In this document: piece by piece, positions 25,660 through 35,498 of the stretch
Position numbering within the stretch: the first letter of the stretch is position 1
Layout of the letters: every line of letters starts with the position of its first letter
Assembly (NCBI RefSeq): GCF_010692745.1
Contig: NZ_JAAHTB010000015.1
Location: 1-64,000 of the forward strand
DNA: 64,000 bases
Origin: Methylobacterium sp. BTF04
GTDB lineage: Bacteria > Pseudomonadota > Alphaproteobacteria > Rhizobiales > Beijerinckiaceae
Direction: 5' to 3'
Notes under the pieces: model-generated
Database searches by the model: none
Seen by the model: only the letters and a program-made list of their open reading frames with translations
What the model was told of the DNA's origin: nothing
Position numbers and translations under genes: made by a program

Positions 25660-25729
25660 TGGAGTGCTTCCCGTATGTGCTGGATCGTCAGCCCGGGAAT
25701 GGTTACTATCATTTCAGTATCTAGTCACT

Positions 25730-25740
25730 ACCGAAACGGT
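25730..25740. promoter_or_regulatory. Inverted repeat abutting HxlR start codon
   Basis: ACCG-AAA-CGGT (25730-25740) is a perfect dyad directly before the ATG at 25741, in the 81-base divergent SDR/HxlR promoter region. No clear Shine-Dalgarno site is visible for the regulator, so the dyad may overlap its transcription start. A self-operator is plausible. Confidence 0.35.
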
Positions 25741-26184
25741 ATGAACCAGAAAACCAAACCCTTCCCCCTGTGTCCCGTCGCACGCGGTCTCGACTCCGTC
25801 GGCGATGCCTGGAGCATCCTGATCCTGCGTGACGCCCATTCGGGGCTCACGCGGTTCGATCAATTTCGCCAGAACCTCGGGATCGCGCCAACGATGCTGA
25901 CCCGGCGGCTGGCGTCCCTCACCGGTGACGGGTTGCTCGAGAAGCGCCTCTACTCGGAGCGACCGCCGCGCGAGGAATACGTGCTGACGCGAGCGGGCCG
26001 CGACTTCCTGCCGGTTCTAATGATGATCGGGGCCTGGGCACAGCGGAACTGCGGCGTCGATCTCGCGCGGTACATCGACGATACCACGGGCCTCGAGATC
26101 GAACCCATCGGCGTCGACGGCGTGTCGGGCGCCAAGCTCGGGAGCCGGCCGATCCGGATGAGCCTGCCCGACAGCGCAGGCTGA
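25741..26184 (+). CDS. HxlR-family transcriptional regulator
   Basis: A 147-residue winged-helix protein starting MNQKTKPFPLCPVARGLDSV. The HxlR hallmark N-terminal Cys lies at residue 11 (CPVARGLDSVGDAWSILIL). The recognition region is NLGIAPTMLTRRLASLTGDG and the wing is YSERPPREEYVLT. It is divergent from the SDR gene, so it probably represses that gene and itself and responds to an electrophile or redox change through the cysteine; this mechanism is known for some relatives and inferred here. ATG 25741 is chosen although longer frames exist, because family members begin about ten residues before the Cys. Confidence 0.9.
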   Translation: MNQKTKPFPLCPVARGLDSVGDAWSILILRDAHSGLTRFDQFRQNLGIAPTMLTRRLASLTGDGLLEKRLYSERPPREEYVLTRAGRDFLPVLMMIGAWAQRNCGVDLARYIDDTTGLEIEPIGVDGVSGAKLGSRPIRMSLPDSAG

Positions 26185-26296
26185 CCGGGACTTCGGAGTT
26201 TGCGACTTTCTCAGAGACGGCCGCTTGCGCGGCACTACGTAAACCGACCTGAATGGCGAGGAGGCGCCGCGTTGCAGGCAATGTTGCAGGCTCGTG

Positions 26297-27598
26297 TCAG
26301 GTGTGGCCGGGTTCGGCTCCTGCCGAGGCGATCGCCCCGAAGCGGCGATAGCGCTCCTCCAGGTCCGCCAGACCGGCCATCTCGGACACGTCCTGCCGCG
26401 CGGTGGCGAGGACGAGGTCGGCATGGCGTCGCAGTTCGGCGACGCGGTCGACCCGCCGCTCCACCGCGGCGACCTGCGCCAGAACGTCGAGCATCCGCAC
26501 GAGCACATGGACGGATCCGGCGGCGTTCTGGCGGATCATGTGGAACATGGCATCGCACAACCCGTCGTAATCGGTGACCGACTGGACCAGTACGATGCGG
26601 CCGTCGCGATCAACGGCACCGGTCGGCAGGTGGCGCGGCGCGATCCGGCACAGGACGTCGCCGAGGTGATCGAGAACGCTGGCGGCGGTGAAGGGATCGT
26701 TGATGCCCGGAGACAGGGCGCGAACCGCGATCTCGCTCAACTGACGGATCGAATATTCGATGTCCTGAAGTGCAGCGGGGCGGCGACCGAAGGTGAGACA
26801 GCGGTCCAAGGCCTGCGACGCGCCCTCGACACCTTCCGACAGCGTGGCGATGGGGACCTGGGTCGGAACGTAGTCTCCCGGCCGAACGATGAGATCGAGG
26901 ACGATACCGTGTTCGGCCGCCCAATCCGCCAGACCGTCCGCGTCGACGGCCTGCAGGTAGCCGCTGCCCGAGACGCTCACGCTGGCGCCTTTCGTCGGGT
27001 CGGCCGGTCGCGGGAGGTCGGCCGCGTCGCGGGTCCTGGCTTCCACCGCGACGCAGAGGTCGCGGTGGACCGCGTCGACCACGGTCTCGACGTTGATGCT
27101 GGTCGCGATGTGATGGACGAACCACACCAGCGTCCCCAGGCAGATGAAGGCGAGGCCGATGGCGCCCGATACCGCCAAGTGCGGCACGAAGGCCGATTCC
27201 TGGACCGTCCGCACCGTGCGCAGCACGATCAGCGCATAGGCGAAGGTGCCGAGGAAGATACCCAGAGCGATCTGGTTGCGGCTGTCGCGCACGAAGTTGC
27301 GCAGGAGCCGTGGCCCCATCTGCCCGGAGGCCAGCGACAACGCGGCGATGGTGATCGAGAAGGTGGTGCCGGCGACCCCGATGGTGGAAGAGGCCACCGC
27401 GCTGAGGAGCGCGCGGGCGCCCTCGGCCCCGCCGGAATAGCCCCAGACGCCGGACGCGACGCCGTAGCCCTGCAGCACCGACCGATCCAGCCAGACCGCC
27501 GTCGCGGCGAGCACCACGGCCAGGATGATCGTCAGGGCCGGGCGCAGCCAGAACTGGTCGCCGAGGGCCTCGATCCACGCCTGCACCCGCGCTCTCAT
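26297..27598 (-). CDS. DUF2254 predicted membrane protein
   Basis: A 433-residue integral membrane protein with helices near residues 14-36 (ALTIILAVVLAATAVWL), 60-90, 105-130 and 140-165, then a long cytoplasmic C-terminal region. Family-typical segments include FSITIAALSLASGQMGPRLL and ALSPGINDPFTAASVLDHLG, the latter highly conserved in DUF2254. The biochemical function of the family is not established. ATG 27598 (MRARVQAWIE) is preceded by GGGAG. It is divergent from the CPA1 antiporter with about 290 bases between, so the two may share ion-homeostasis control. Confidence 0.85.
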   Translation of the reverse strand: MRARVQAWIEALGDQFWLRPALTIILAVVLAATAVWLDRSVLQGYGVASGVWGYSGGAEGARALLSAVASSTIGVAGTTFSITIAALSLASGQMGPRLLRNFVRDSRNQIALGIFLGTFAYALIVLRTVRTVQESAFVPHLAVSGAIGLAFICLGTLVWFVHHIATSINVETVVDAVHRDLCVAVEARTRDAADLPRPADPTKGASVSVSGSGYLQAVDADGLADWAAEHGIVLDLIVRPGDYVPTQVPIATLSEGVEGASQALDRCLTFGRRPAALQDIEYSIRQLSEIAVRALSPGINDPFTAASVLDHLGDVLCRIAPRHLPTGAVDRDGRIVLVQSVTDYDGLCDAMFHMIRQNAAGSVHVLVRMLDVLAQVAAVERRVDRVAELRRHADLVLATARQDVSEMAGLADLEERYRRFGAIASAGAEPGHT

Positions 27599-27884
27599 TG
27601 CACACTCTCCCGTGATCGCATCATCGCCACCGAGACCGTTGCGCTCGCCGGCAGCCTCCCACGCCCTGGCACCGAGACCGGCCGATGCCAAGGCCGAACA
27701 TCATCCGAGACGCGTATGGCCGTGGCCCTGCCATCTCGGCGTCCAAGTCACAACCTCGGCAGGGACGGAGGGTCGGGAGTTGTCGCTCCGCGTCGGCACG
27801 GAAAGTCGTGATATCCCCGCGATGCCGCACGACGCGCATCGTGTCCGGTATCGGCAGCCGGAGAGGATTCCTTCATTGATCTCG

Positions 27885-29123
27885 ATGTTCGACCTCGCGG
27901 CGATGCTGCTGACGCTCTCGGCCACGTTCGGTTGGTTCAACCGGCGCTTCCTGCGGATGCCGCATACCATCGGCCTCCTGGTGATGGGCCTGCTCGCGTC
28001 GCTCGCGCTGGTGCTCGTCGACGTCGCTTTCCCGCAGGAGCACCTCTACGCGGACCTCACCAAGGTGCTCGATCAGGTCGACTTCACCGCCGTGGTGATG
28101 AACGGCATGCTGGCCTTCCTGCTCTTCGCCGGCGCCATGAGCCTCGACCTCAGGGCCTTACGCGACCGCGCGGGGGCGGTGGCGACCCTCGCCCTGCTCG
28201 GCACAGTGATCTCGACCGCCCTGGTGGGAGGTGCCTTCTGGGCGGCGGCCGAGGCCCTCGGCAGACCGCTCCCGTTCGCCTGGGCGCTGGTCTTCGGGGC
28301 ACTGATCAGCCCGACGGACCCGGTCGCAGTCCTGGCGACCCTGAAGAACGTGAAGGTTCCCGAGGCCCTGGAGGTCGAGATGCAGGGCGAGGCTTTGTTC
28401 AACGACGGCATCGGCATCGTGCTGTTCACGGTCCTCGTGGTCTATGCCTCCGGCCTGGGTGGCGCGACGACCGGCGCCTGGGGCGTCGCGACGCTCCTCC
28501 TCCACGAGGCCGGCGGCGGCGTGGTCCTGGGGGTGGTGACAGGCTACGTCGCCTACCGCGCGATGCGCGCCATCGACGATTTTCCGGTGGAGGTCCTGAT
28601 CACCCTGGCGCTCGTCACCGGGACCTACGCGCTCGCGCAGAAGCTCGGGGCCAGCGGACCGCTCGCCGTCGTCGCCTCTGGGCTGCTGATCGGCGAGCGC
28701 GCCCCGCGCGATGCCATGAGCGACACCACCCAGAAATACGTCTCGGCACTCTGGACCTTGATCGACGAAGTGCTGAACTCGGTCCTGTTCTTGCTGATTG
28801 GATTGGAGGTGCTCGTCCTCCGTTTCCAGGTCGCTGGACTCACGCTTGCCGCCTGCGCCGTCCCGATCGTCCTGGTCGCCCGCTTGATCGCCGTCTCGAC
28901 TCCAGTCCTGCTCTTCCGCTGGGGCGGCAATCTCTCGCTCGGCAACGTGCCATTCCTGACCTGGGCGGGTGTGCGTGGCGGCATCTCCGTGGCCCTCGCC
29001 CTCTCCATCCCGGAGAGCGACGCCAAGCCGACGATTCTGGCGGCGACCTATGCGGTGGTTCTGTTCACCATTATCGTGCAGGGCTCGACCCTTAGCCTTG
29101 TCGCCAGACGAACGCTCCGGTGA
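27885..29123 (+). CDS. CPA1-family sodium/proton antiporter
   Basis: A 412-residue membrane antiporter with about twelve helices. CPA1 hallmarks are ALISPTDPVAVLATLK, which holds the ion-binding TDPV motif, and GEALFNDGIGIVLF, where N-D is the transport aspartate pair. An arginine-containing late helix motif, LTWAGVRGGISVALALSIP, is typical of NhaP-type exchangers. No long cytoplasmic tail is present. Start ATG 27885 follows GAGAGG at a workable distance; a TTG nine bases earlier is possible. Likely exchanges Na+ or K+ for H+ to control internal pH; ion preference is unknown. Confidence 0.9.
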   Translation: MFDLAAMLLTLSATFGWFNRRFLRMPHTIGLLVMGLLASLALVLVDVAFPQEHLYADLTKVLDQVDFTAVVMNGMLAFLLFAGAMSLDLRALRDRAGAVATLALLGTVISTALVGGAFWAAAEALGRPLPFAWALVFGALISPTDPVAVLATLKNVKVPEALEVEMQGEALFNDGIGIVLFTVLVVYASGLGGATTGAWGVATLLLHEAGGGVVLGVVTGYVAYRAMRAIDDFPVEVLITLALVTGTYALAQKLGASGPLAVVASGLLIGERAPRDAMSDTTQKYVSALWTLIDEVLNSVLFLLIGLEVLVLRFQVAGLTLAACAVPIVLVARLIAVSTPVLLFRWGGNLSLGNVPFLTWAGVRGGISVALALSIPESDAKPTILAATYAVVLFTIIVQGSTLSLVARRTLR

Positions 29124-29513
29124 GCCATCTCGACGCCGATGCTCAGCCGCGACCGCGTCCAAGCATCGTGGCGGAGTAGTCCATCCCGTTGTGGCTGGAG
29201 TTCAGCTCGGTCGATCTCGACGAATCCGACCTCGTCCGCTCCGCGGGGAGGATTCAGATCTCCTCGCTTCTGCGTCCCGGACGGACTTCTCTCTATCGAT
29301 GGTTTGAAGCCGTCCCGTTCCCCCGGATTTTCGACGGTCGGATGATCTTGGCGCGCCAACGGCGAACACACCTTTAGCGCAGACCGACGGTCTACCTCCG
29401 AACAGCGAGGGCCGCTCTCAGAGCCCGATCTGCAAATCGACATAGATTTTTATCGACATGTATGTGGGCGGCGTCGGGCGGGCGCGACCGCCGATTCGTG
29501 CCTCCGATACTTC
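29124..29513. other. Gene-free stretch upstream of second RND operon
   Basis: No supported gene. Base composition becomes AT-richer towards 29440-29620, where the promoter and the dyad at 29514 lie. Confidence 0.4.
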
Positions 29514-29549
29514 AGCGATAAATCTCTTTTTGTAGAGAGATAAATCGCT
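29514..29549. promoter_or_regulatory. 36-bp dyad upstream of RND efflux operon, candidate repressor operator
   Basis: AGCGAT (29514-29519) pairs with ATCGCT (29544-29549), and an inner TCTCT/AGAGA pair lies between, with GATAAATC present twice. It is about 95 bases upstream of the adaptor start in an AT-rich promoter zone. TetR-type repressors bind such dyads, and a TetR gene follows this operon, so it is a reasonable operator candidate. Confidence 0.45.
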
Positions 29550-29642
29550 ACAGCGACACGCCCATTGACCTCGATGCTCCGCCATAATAAATGATGATTA
29601 TAATATTTGTGCGCACCCCAGAGGGTTGCGAGGAGACGGGCG

Positions 29643-30728
29643 ATGGATGCGAGATGGGTGCTGGGACTGACCGGATTCGCCCTGGCGGCCTGCTCGCCGG
29701 CTGAGACGGCGGTGCCTCCCGGGCCCCCGCTGGTCCAGACCATCGCGGTTGCGCCGGGAGCCGGAAGCGTCGCGCGCTACACCGGCGTCATCCGGGCGCG
29801 GACAGAGAGCAATCTCGGCTTCCGCGTCGGCGGCAAGATCTTCGAGCGCCTCGTCGATCCGGGAGACCGGGTCCGGCACGGACAGCCGCTGATGCGCCTC
29901 GACCGGACCGACTTCACCCTCGCCCTCACCGCGGCCCGGGCCTCGGTCGAGGCGGCCCGCGCACAGATGATCAAGGCGAAGGCCGACGAGGAGCGTAGCC
30001 GCAAGCTCGTCGGCGATGGCTGGACCTCGAAGCAGACCTACGACCAGAACAAGGGCGCCGCCGACGCCGCCATTGCCCAGTTCGCCAATGCCGAAGCCCA
30101 GGCGAGTCAGGTCTCCAACCAGGCCGGCTATTCCGAACTCCAGGCCGATGCCGACGGCGTCGTGATGGAAGTCCCCACCGAGCCCGGGCAGGTGGTCGCC
30201 GCCGGCCAGACCGTCGTGAAGTTGGCGCGTGACGGGTCCCGCGAGGCCGAGGTGTTCCTGCCCGAGGGCAGCCGGCGCCTGGCACAGGGGATGGCCTCGG
30301 CGAGGCTCTATGCCGATGGCGAGGCCACCTATCCGGCCCGGCTGCGCGAGTTGTCCGCCACCGCCGATCCGTCCACCCGGACCTACCGCGCGCGCTACAT
30401 CCTCTCGGGCGGCGGCGAGACCGCGCCGCTGGGCGCCACCGTGACGCTGCAGCTCAAGACCCTCAATGCGGGCCGTGCCGCGACGGTGGAGGTTCCGCTG
30501 GGAGCGCTGTTCGATCAGGGGCACGGCACCTCGGTCTGGCGCTACGACGCCGCGACCGAGACGGTGAAGCGCCAGGTCGTTCAGGTCGCCCGCATGGGCG
30601 AGGAGCGCGCGGAGGTCGTCGTCGGCTTGAGCTTGGGCGACCGGATCGTCTCACTCGGCGCCCACCTGCTGAAGGCCGACCAGAAGGTTCGGCTGGCTCC
30701 CCCCAGCATGACGGGAGTCGCCAAGTGA
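29643..30728 (+). CDS. RND efflux periplasmic adaptor, lipoprotein type
   Basis: A 361-residue membrane-fusion protein starting MDARWVLGLTGFALAACSPA. The lipobox LAAC places acylated Cys at about residue 17, so it is anchored to the outer face of the inner membrane. It has the N-terminal lipoyl half (KIFERLVDPGDRVRHGQPL) and an Ala-rich helical hairpin (about 80-140). The second half (ADGVVMEVPTEPGQVVAAGQ) leads into barrel and membrane-proximal domains. GAGGAG lies nine bases before the ATG. The stop overlaps the permease GTG start. Together they form a drug/solvent-type tripartite pump; the outer-membrane part is not encoded here. Confidence 0.9.
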   Translation: MDARWVLGLTGFALAACSPAETAVPPGPPLVQTIAVAPGAGSVARYTGVIRARTESNLGFRVGGKIFERLVDPGDRVRHGQPLMRLDRTDFTLALTAARASVEAARAQMIKAKADEERSRKLVGDGWTSKQTYDQNKGAADAAIAQFANAEAQASQVSNQAGYSELQADADGVVMEVPTEPGQVVAAGQTVVKLARDGSREAEVFLPEGSRRLAQGMASARLYADGEATYPARLRELSATADPSTRTYRARYILSGGGETAPLGATVTLQLKTLNAGRAATVEVPLGALFDQGHGTSVWRYDAATETVKRQVVQVARMGEERAEVVVGLSLGDRIVSLGAHLLKADQKVRLAPPSMTGVAK

Positions 30729-33700
30729 CCGGGTTTAACCTCTCCGCCCTCGCCGTCCGGGAGCGGGCGGTGACGCTGTTCCTGCTGATCGCGCTCACCG
30801 GCACCGGCTTCTTCGCCTTCGAGAAGCTCGGTCGCGGCGAGGACCCGGCCTTCACCGTGAAGGTGATGACGGTCTCGGCTGCCTGGCCGGGGGCGACCGC
30901 GGAGGAGATGCAGCGTCAGGTCGCCGACCCCCTGGAGAAGCGCCTGCAGGAACTCGTCTATTACGACCGCGCCGAGACCACGGTCCGGCCCGGCCTGATG
31001 GTGACGAAGGTCATCTTCAAGGACTCGATGCCGCCGGCGAAGCTGCAGTCGGAATTCTACCAGACCCGCAAGAAGCTCTCCGATCAAGCCTCCAGCCTGC
31101 CGCGCGGGGTGCTCGGGCCGCTGTTCAACGACGAATTCTCCGACATCTACTTCGCCCTCTACGCCCTCCAGGCCGAAGGCCTCCCGCACCGCCAGTTAGT
31201 GCTGCGCGCCGAGGACATGCGCCAGCGCCTGCTGCGGATACCCGGCGTCGAGAAGATCAACATCCTCGGCGAGCAGGCCCAGAAGATCTTCGTCGAGCTC
31301 TCGTACCAACGCCTCGCGACGCTGGGCATCACCGGCCAGCAAATCCTCGCGGCGCTCGCCAACCAGAACGACGTCACGCCAGCCGGCTTCGTCGAAGCCG
31401 CAGGCCCCCGCGTGTATCTGCGGCTCGACGGCGCCATCGATGGCCTCGACGCGATCCGCGACCTGCCGGTGGCGGCCGGCGACCGCAGCTTCAAGCTCGG
31501 CGACATCGCCGAGGTGAAGCGCGGCTACGAGGACCCGCGGACCTTCGAGATCCGCAACGACGGCGAGCCGGCTCTGATGCTCGGCCTCGTCATGAAACCC
31601 GGCTTCAACGGCCTCAAACTCGGCGCGGACCTCAATGCCGAGGAAGTGGCGATCCACCACGAAACGCCGGTGGGCATCCGCTTCACCAAGATCAGCGACC
31701 AGGCCAAGGTCATCGACGACGCCATCCACGAGTTCATGGTGAAGTTCTTCACTGCGCTCTCGGTGGTGATCTTCGTCAGCCTCGTGGCTTTGGGCTTCCG
31801 GGTCGGGATCGTGGTGGCGCTGGCCGTGCCGCTGACCCTCTCGGCGGTGTTCGTGGTGATGATGATCACCGGCCGAGACTTCGACCGTATCACCCTCGGT
31901 GCGCTGATCATCTCGCTCGGGCTGCTCGTCGACGACGCCATCATCGCCATCGAGATGATGGTGGTGCGCATGGAGGAAGGCGCCGACCGGGTCGAGGCCG
32001 CGACCTACGCCTGGAGCGCCACCGCCGCGCCGATGCTGACCGGCACACTCGTCACCATCGCGGGATTCCTGCCCGTCGGGTTCGCCGCCTCAACGGCGGG
32101 AGAATATGCCGGCAACATCTTCTGGGTGGTCGCCTTCTCGCTGATCATCTCCTGGATCGTCGCGGTGACCTTCACGCCGTATCTCGGGGTCAAGCTCCTG
32201 CCGAACATCAAGACAGTCGAGGGTGGCCACGAGGCGATCTACGCCACGAAGAACTACCAGCGCCTGCGCCGCATCGTTCGCATGTCGGTGGACCACAAGT
32301 GGATGGCCGCCGGCATCACCGTGGCGCTGTTCGCGGGCGCCATCGTCGCCATGGGCCGTGTCGAGCAGCAGTTTTTCCCGAACTCCGAGCGCCCCGAGCT
32401 CATCGTCGAGGTGACGCTGCCGGCAGGCTCCGCCTTCGCCACCACCGAGGCCAGCGTGAAGAAGGTCGAGGCCGCCGTGCGCGACCTGCCCGAAGCGGGT
32501 GAGATCACGAGCTACATCGGTCAGGGCATGCCGCGCTTCGTGCTGTCGTTCGATCCCGAACTGCCCGACCCGGCCTTTGCGCAAATCGTGGTGCAGACGG
32601 CGGACGCCCACGCCCGCGACGCGCTGCGGGTCAAGGTCCGTAAGCTCGTCGACGACGGCCGCTTCCCCGAGGCGCGCGTCCGCGTAATGCAGATCGTGTT
32701 CGGGCCACCGATCCGCTTTCCCGTCGCCTTCCGGGTGGTCGGACCCGACCTCGACATCATCCGTGGCATCGCGGCCGAGGTCAGGGATGTCATGGCCGCC
32801 AACGCCAACATGCGCCTCGTCCATCTCGATTGGGGCGACAAGACGCCGAGCCTACACCTCGCCCTCGACCAGGAGCGCCTGCGCCTGATCGGCCTGACCC
32901 CCAAGGAGGCCGGCCAGCAACTGCAGAACTACCTTAACGGCACGCCGGCGACCCAGGTCCGCGAGAACTTGCGCTCTGTCGATGTTCTGCTGCGCAGCCC
33001 CGGCCCCGAGCGGCGCTCGCTCGGTGAGATCGGCGACCTGACGCTCGCCACGAAGGATGGACGCCAAGTGCCGGTGTCCCAGGTCACTCGCCTAGAAACC
33101 CGCAGCGAGGATGCGGTGCTGAAGCGCTACAACCGCGAGACCTATATCCGGGTCCAGGGCGACGTACTCGACGGCAAGCAGCCGCCGGACGTCCACGCGC
33201 AGGTCCTTCCTCTCCTCGATCCTATCAAAGCCAAGCTGCCGCCGGGGTATCGCATCGACACGGCCGGAGCCGTGGAGGAGAGCGAGAAGGCGATGATGTC
33301 GCTTGTTGCGGTGTTCCCGATCATGCTGATCGTGACGCTCACCGTCATCATGATCCAGGTCCGCTCGTTCGCCACCATGCTCATGGTGTTCGCCACCGCC
33401 CCGCTCGGCCTCGTGGGCGCCGCGCCGACGCTGCTGTTGTTCCACCAGCCGTTCGGCTTCAACGCGATCCTGGGCCTGATCGCCCTGTCCGGCATCCTGA
33501 TGCGCAACACCCTGATCCTGGTGGACCAGATCCATCACGACCAGGCGGCGGGCCTGTCGAACTACGAAGCCATCGTGGAATCTACCGTCCGGCGCGCCCG
33601 GCCGGTGATCCTGACAGCGGCCGCTGCCATGCTGGCCTTCATCCCGCTCACCCACTCGGTGTTCTGGGGCGCGCTGGCCTACGTCCTCATCGGCGGCGTC

Positions 33701-33832
33701 GGCGTCGGGACCCTGCTGACCCTGCTGTTCCTGCCAGCGCTCTACGCCCTCTGGTTCCGGGTTGCGCGCGAACCGCGCGGGAAGGACGCCGCATCCGGAG
33801 CGGCCGCACTGGCGATGCAAGCCAGGTCCTGA
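30725..33832 (+). CDS. RND efflux permease, HAE-like (AcrB-type proton relay)
   Basis: A 1035-residue inner-membrane pump, start GTG 30725 overlapping the adaptor stop. TM4 has the adjacent aspartates D403-D404 (GLLVDDAIIAIEMM), the proton relay of hydrophobic/amphiphilic exporters, unlike the metal-type pump at 17613. Other conserved parts are the N-terminal porter sequence (VSAAWPGATAEEMQRQVADP) and a C-terminal TM region with GILMRNTLILVDQI. Substrates cannot be deduced; the branch, with lipoprotein adaptor and TetR neighbour, is often involved in solvent, antibiotic or biocide export. It is probably repressed by the TetR protein encoded downstream. Confidence 0.93.
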   Translation: MTGFNLSALAVRERAVTLFLLIALTGTGFFAFEKLGRGEDPAFTVKVMTVSAAWPGATAEEMQRQVADPLEKRLQELVYYDRAETTVRPGLMVTKVIFKDSMPPAKLQSEFYQTRKKLSDQASSLPRGVLGPLFNDEFSDIYFALYALQAEGLPHRQLVLRAEDMRQRLLRIPGVEKINILGEQAQKIFVELSYQRLATLGITGQQILAALANQNDVTPAGFVEAAGPRVYLRLDGAIDGLDAIRDLPVAAGDRSFKLGDIAEVKRGYEDPRTFEIRNDGEPALMLGLVMKPGFNGLKLGADLNAEEVAIHHETPVGIRFTKISDQAKVIDDAIHEFMVKFFTALSVVIFVSLVALGFRVGIVVALAVPLTLSAVFVVMMITGRDFDRITLGALIISLGLLVDDAIIAIEMMVVRMEEGADRVEAATYAWSATAAPMLTGTLVTIAGFLPVGFAASTAGEYAGNIFWVVAFSLIISWIVAVTFTPYLGVKLLPNIKTVEGGHEAIYATKNYQRLRRIVRMSVDHKWMAAGITVALFAGAIVAMGRVEQQFFPNSERPELIVEVTLPAGSAFATTEASVKKVEAAVRDLPEAGEITSYIGQGMPRFVLSFDPELPDPAFAQIVVQTADAHARDALRVKVRKLVDDGRFPEARVRVMQIVFGPPIRFPVAFRVVGPDLDIIRGIAAEVRDVMAANANMRLVHLDWGDKTPSLHLALDQERLRLIGLTPKEAGQQLQNYLNGTPATQVRENLRSVDVLLRSPGPERRSLGEIGDLTLATKDGRQVPVSQVTRLETRSEDAVLKRYNRETYIRVQGDVLDGKQPPDVHAQVLPLLDPIKAKLPPGYRIDTAGAVEESEKAMMSLVAVFPIMLIVTLTVIMIQVRSFATMLMVFATAPLGLVGAAPTLLLFHQPFGFNAILGLIALSGILMRNTLILVDQIHHDQAAGLSNYEAIVESTVRRARPVILTAAAAMLAFIPLTHSVFWGALAYVLIGGVGVGTLLTLLFLPALYALWFRVAREPRGKDAASGAAALAMQARS

Positions 33833-34094
33833 ACCCGAAAGGACACCCATCGCTGCCCCGATCCCCGGGGTATCCATAAGATCGTGCGTTCAGCTCCTGA
33901 ACGTGCGGTGCATCGACCGGTCTGCGCTCGTGCCCCCTCGCGCAGGCCGGTCGATCGCTCCCATCGAAGGGCGCAGACGCAGCGCCGCGGGTGGGCAGCG
34001 CCAAATGGACAACCTGCGTGCCATCTCGGTTGGACCCTTCTATAAATTATCACGCGCATCTATATTGACCGCAGAACCGTCGAAGGATCAGGCA

Positions 34095-34637
34095 ATGCCT
34101 AGAGTTTCCCAGGAGCAAGCCAGGATCAATCGTCAACGTGTTGTCGAGGTCGCGTCGGCCCTGTTCCGGGAGCGCGGTCTTCACGGCGTCGGTGTCGTGG
34201 ACATCATGTCGGCCGCCGGTCTCACCCACGGTGGGTTCTACGGCCAGTTCGCCAACAAGGATGCCCTCGCCGCCGAAGCGTTCGACGCCGCGCTTGCCGA
34301 GGATCGACGGGGGACCCTCGATACGATCATCGCGAACTACCTGTCCCTCGGGCACGTCCAGGCTCCCGGCAAAGGATGTCCGCTCGCGGCCCTGGCGAAC
34401 GACGTCTCGCGCGAGCCGCCTGGAAGCCCTGTCCGGTCGCGGTTTACCCAGGGCGTCAGGAGTCTCGCCGGTATCCTCGCCGACCTGACACCCAAGGCCT
34501 CCAAAGAGCGTCGCAAGCAGCGGTCCCTGGCGACGCTTTCGACCTTTGTCGGCGCCATCGTCCTGGCACGCGCGGTCGACGACGAGGCGCTGGCAAACGA
34601 GCTCATCCAAGCCGCACGGGACTCCGTCACCGCATGA
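34095..34637 (+). CDS. TetR-family transcriptional regulator
   Basis: A 180-residue regulator starting MPRVSQEQARINRQRVVEVA. The DNA-binding domain covers residues 5-55 with VVDIMSAAGLTHGGFYGQFANKD, the typical TetR helix-turn-helix. The ligand domain follows, with Cys in GKGCPLAALANDVS, a sequence found in TetR_C-type regulators of the NemR/AcrR-like group that can sense electrophiles. It lies 262 bases after the RND permease on the same strand with its own AT-rich upstream region, so it is probably separately promoted. It likely controls the upstream pump. Confidence 0.9.
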   Translation: MPRVSQEQARINRQRVVEVASALFRERGLHGVGVVDIMSAAGLTHGGFYGQFANKDALAAEAFDAALAEDRRGTLDTIIANYLSLGHVQAPGKGCPLAALANDVSREPPGSPVRSRFTQGVRSLAGILADLTPKASKERRKQRSLATLSTFVGAIVLARAVDDEALANELIQAARDSVTA

Positions 34638-35064
34638 CGCTCACGGGGTAAGCCTGCTGAGGCGCCCTGCTCGCGAGCATCTCTTCGACCAGTGTTCACC
34701 GGGATCGGCGGCGTCTCACGCCTCCAAGGCCGGCCTTCGTCAACGACCGGACGACATCGAAGTGAAGACGGGCGGGCAGTGACGGTCAGGCCGGAGCCCG
34801 GCCTCGACATGAGCGAGGACGAGACCACGCGGGGCAATAGCACTGGATACAGGCTGCGCGGCACGGACGGATCTCCACCGGTCAAAGCCGAAATCCATCG
34901 ACCCGTCTGCACCGAAAACGAGTCAGGCCCCCGATTGAAAACCGATCCGGGGTCCCGTTCCGTGGCTGTTCGAACCCGGGTCGCCTTTTGCGCCGATCTG
35001 CCGAGGGCAACAGGCGGCGATGTGGGCCCGCAGGCCCTTCGGCGTCCTTAGCCAGATCGCTCGC
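34638..35064. other. Gene-free stretch between tetR-type gene and flbT
   Basis: No convincing gene on either strand; the longest frame (34692-35051) lacks family resemblance and a ribosome site. Both flanking genes end here (convergent). A short CTGCTCGCGAGCA repeat after the TetR stop may be a weak terminator. Confidence 0.4.
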
Positions 35065-35448
35065 TCACGCGTCCCCGCTTTGCTGCCGCTCGAAGGCGAC
35101 GAGGTCGCGGCCGCGTTTGATCGCGTGGTGATACCGCTTGTCCGCGATCTCGTCGTGGATCGCGAGGAGATACGGGGCTGCGGCCGGCATGGTCGTCATG
35201 ATGGCCGTGGCCTGGCGCGTGAACAGGTCCTCGGCCTCGGCCGGATCGTTGGCGAGATAGAGCACCTGGAGGGTGATGCAGAGCATCTTGGCGGGGGTAT
35301 CGGCCTCGCTCTCCTTGATGATCTCTGATTCCCGCAGAAACTTGCACTGGGTCTCGATGAGAAAGTCGGTACGGCGCGCGCCGTTGCGGATGAGCGCACC
35401 ATTGATGAGAAAGCCTTCGTGGGGCTTGAGGTCGAGTCGCAGCGCCAT
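35065..35448 (-). CDS. flbT: Flagellin synthesis regulator FlbT
   Basis: A 127-residue post-transcriptional regulator that binds flagellin mRNA in alphaproteobacteria and adjusts its stability and translation. Recognisable family segments: LRLDLKPHEGFLINGALIRN at the N-terminus, FLRESEIIKESEADTPAK, then LQVLYLANDPAEAEDLF and the C-terminal IADKRYHHAIKRGRDLV. The start ATG at 35448 has GAAGGGATTTCACC ahead (AAGGG ten bases upstream). It is 93 bases downstream of the giant flagellin on the same strand, with a strong hairpin in between. FlaF, usually next to flbT, is absent from the window. Confidence 0.92.
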   Translation of the reverse strand: MALRLDLKPHEGFLINGALIRNGARRTDFLIETQCKFLRESEIIKESEADTPAKMLCITLQVLYLANDPAEAEDLFTRQATAIMTTMPAAAPYLLAIHDEIADKRYHHAIKRGRDLVAFERQQSGDA

Positions 35449-35498
35449 GGTGAAATCCCTTCTGGAATGCAGACCATTGGAAAGAATCCGTCGACGAG

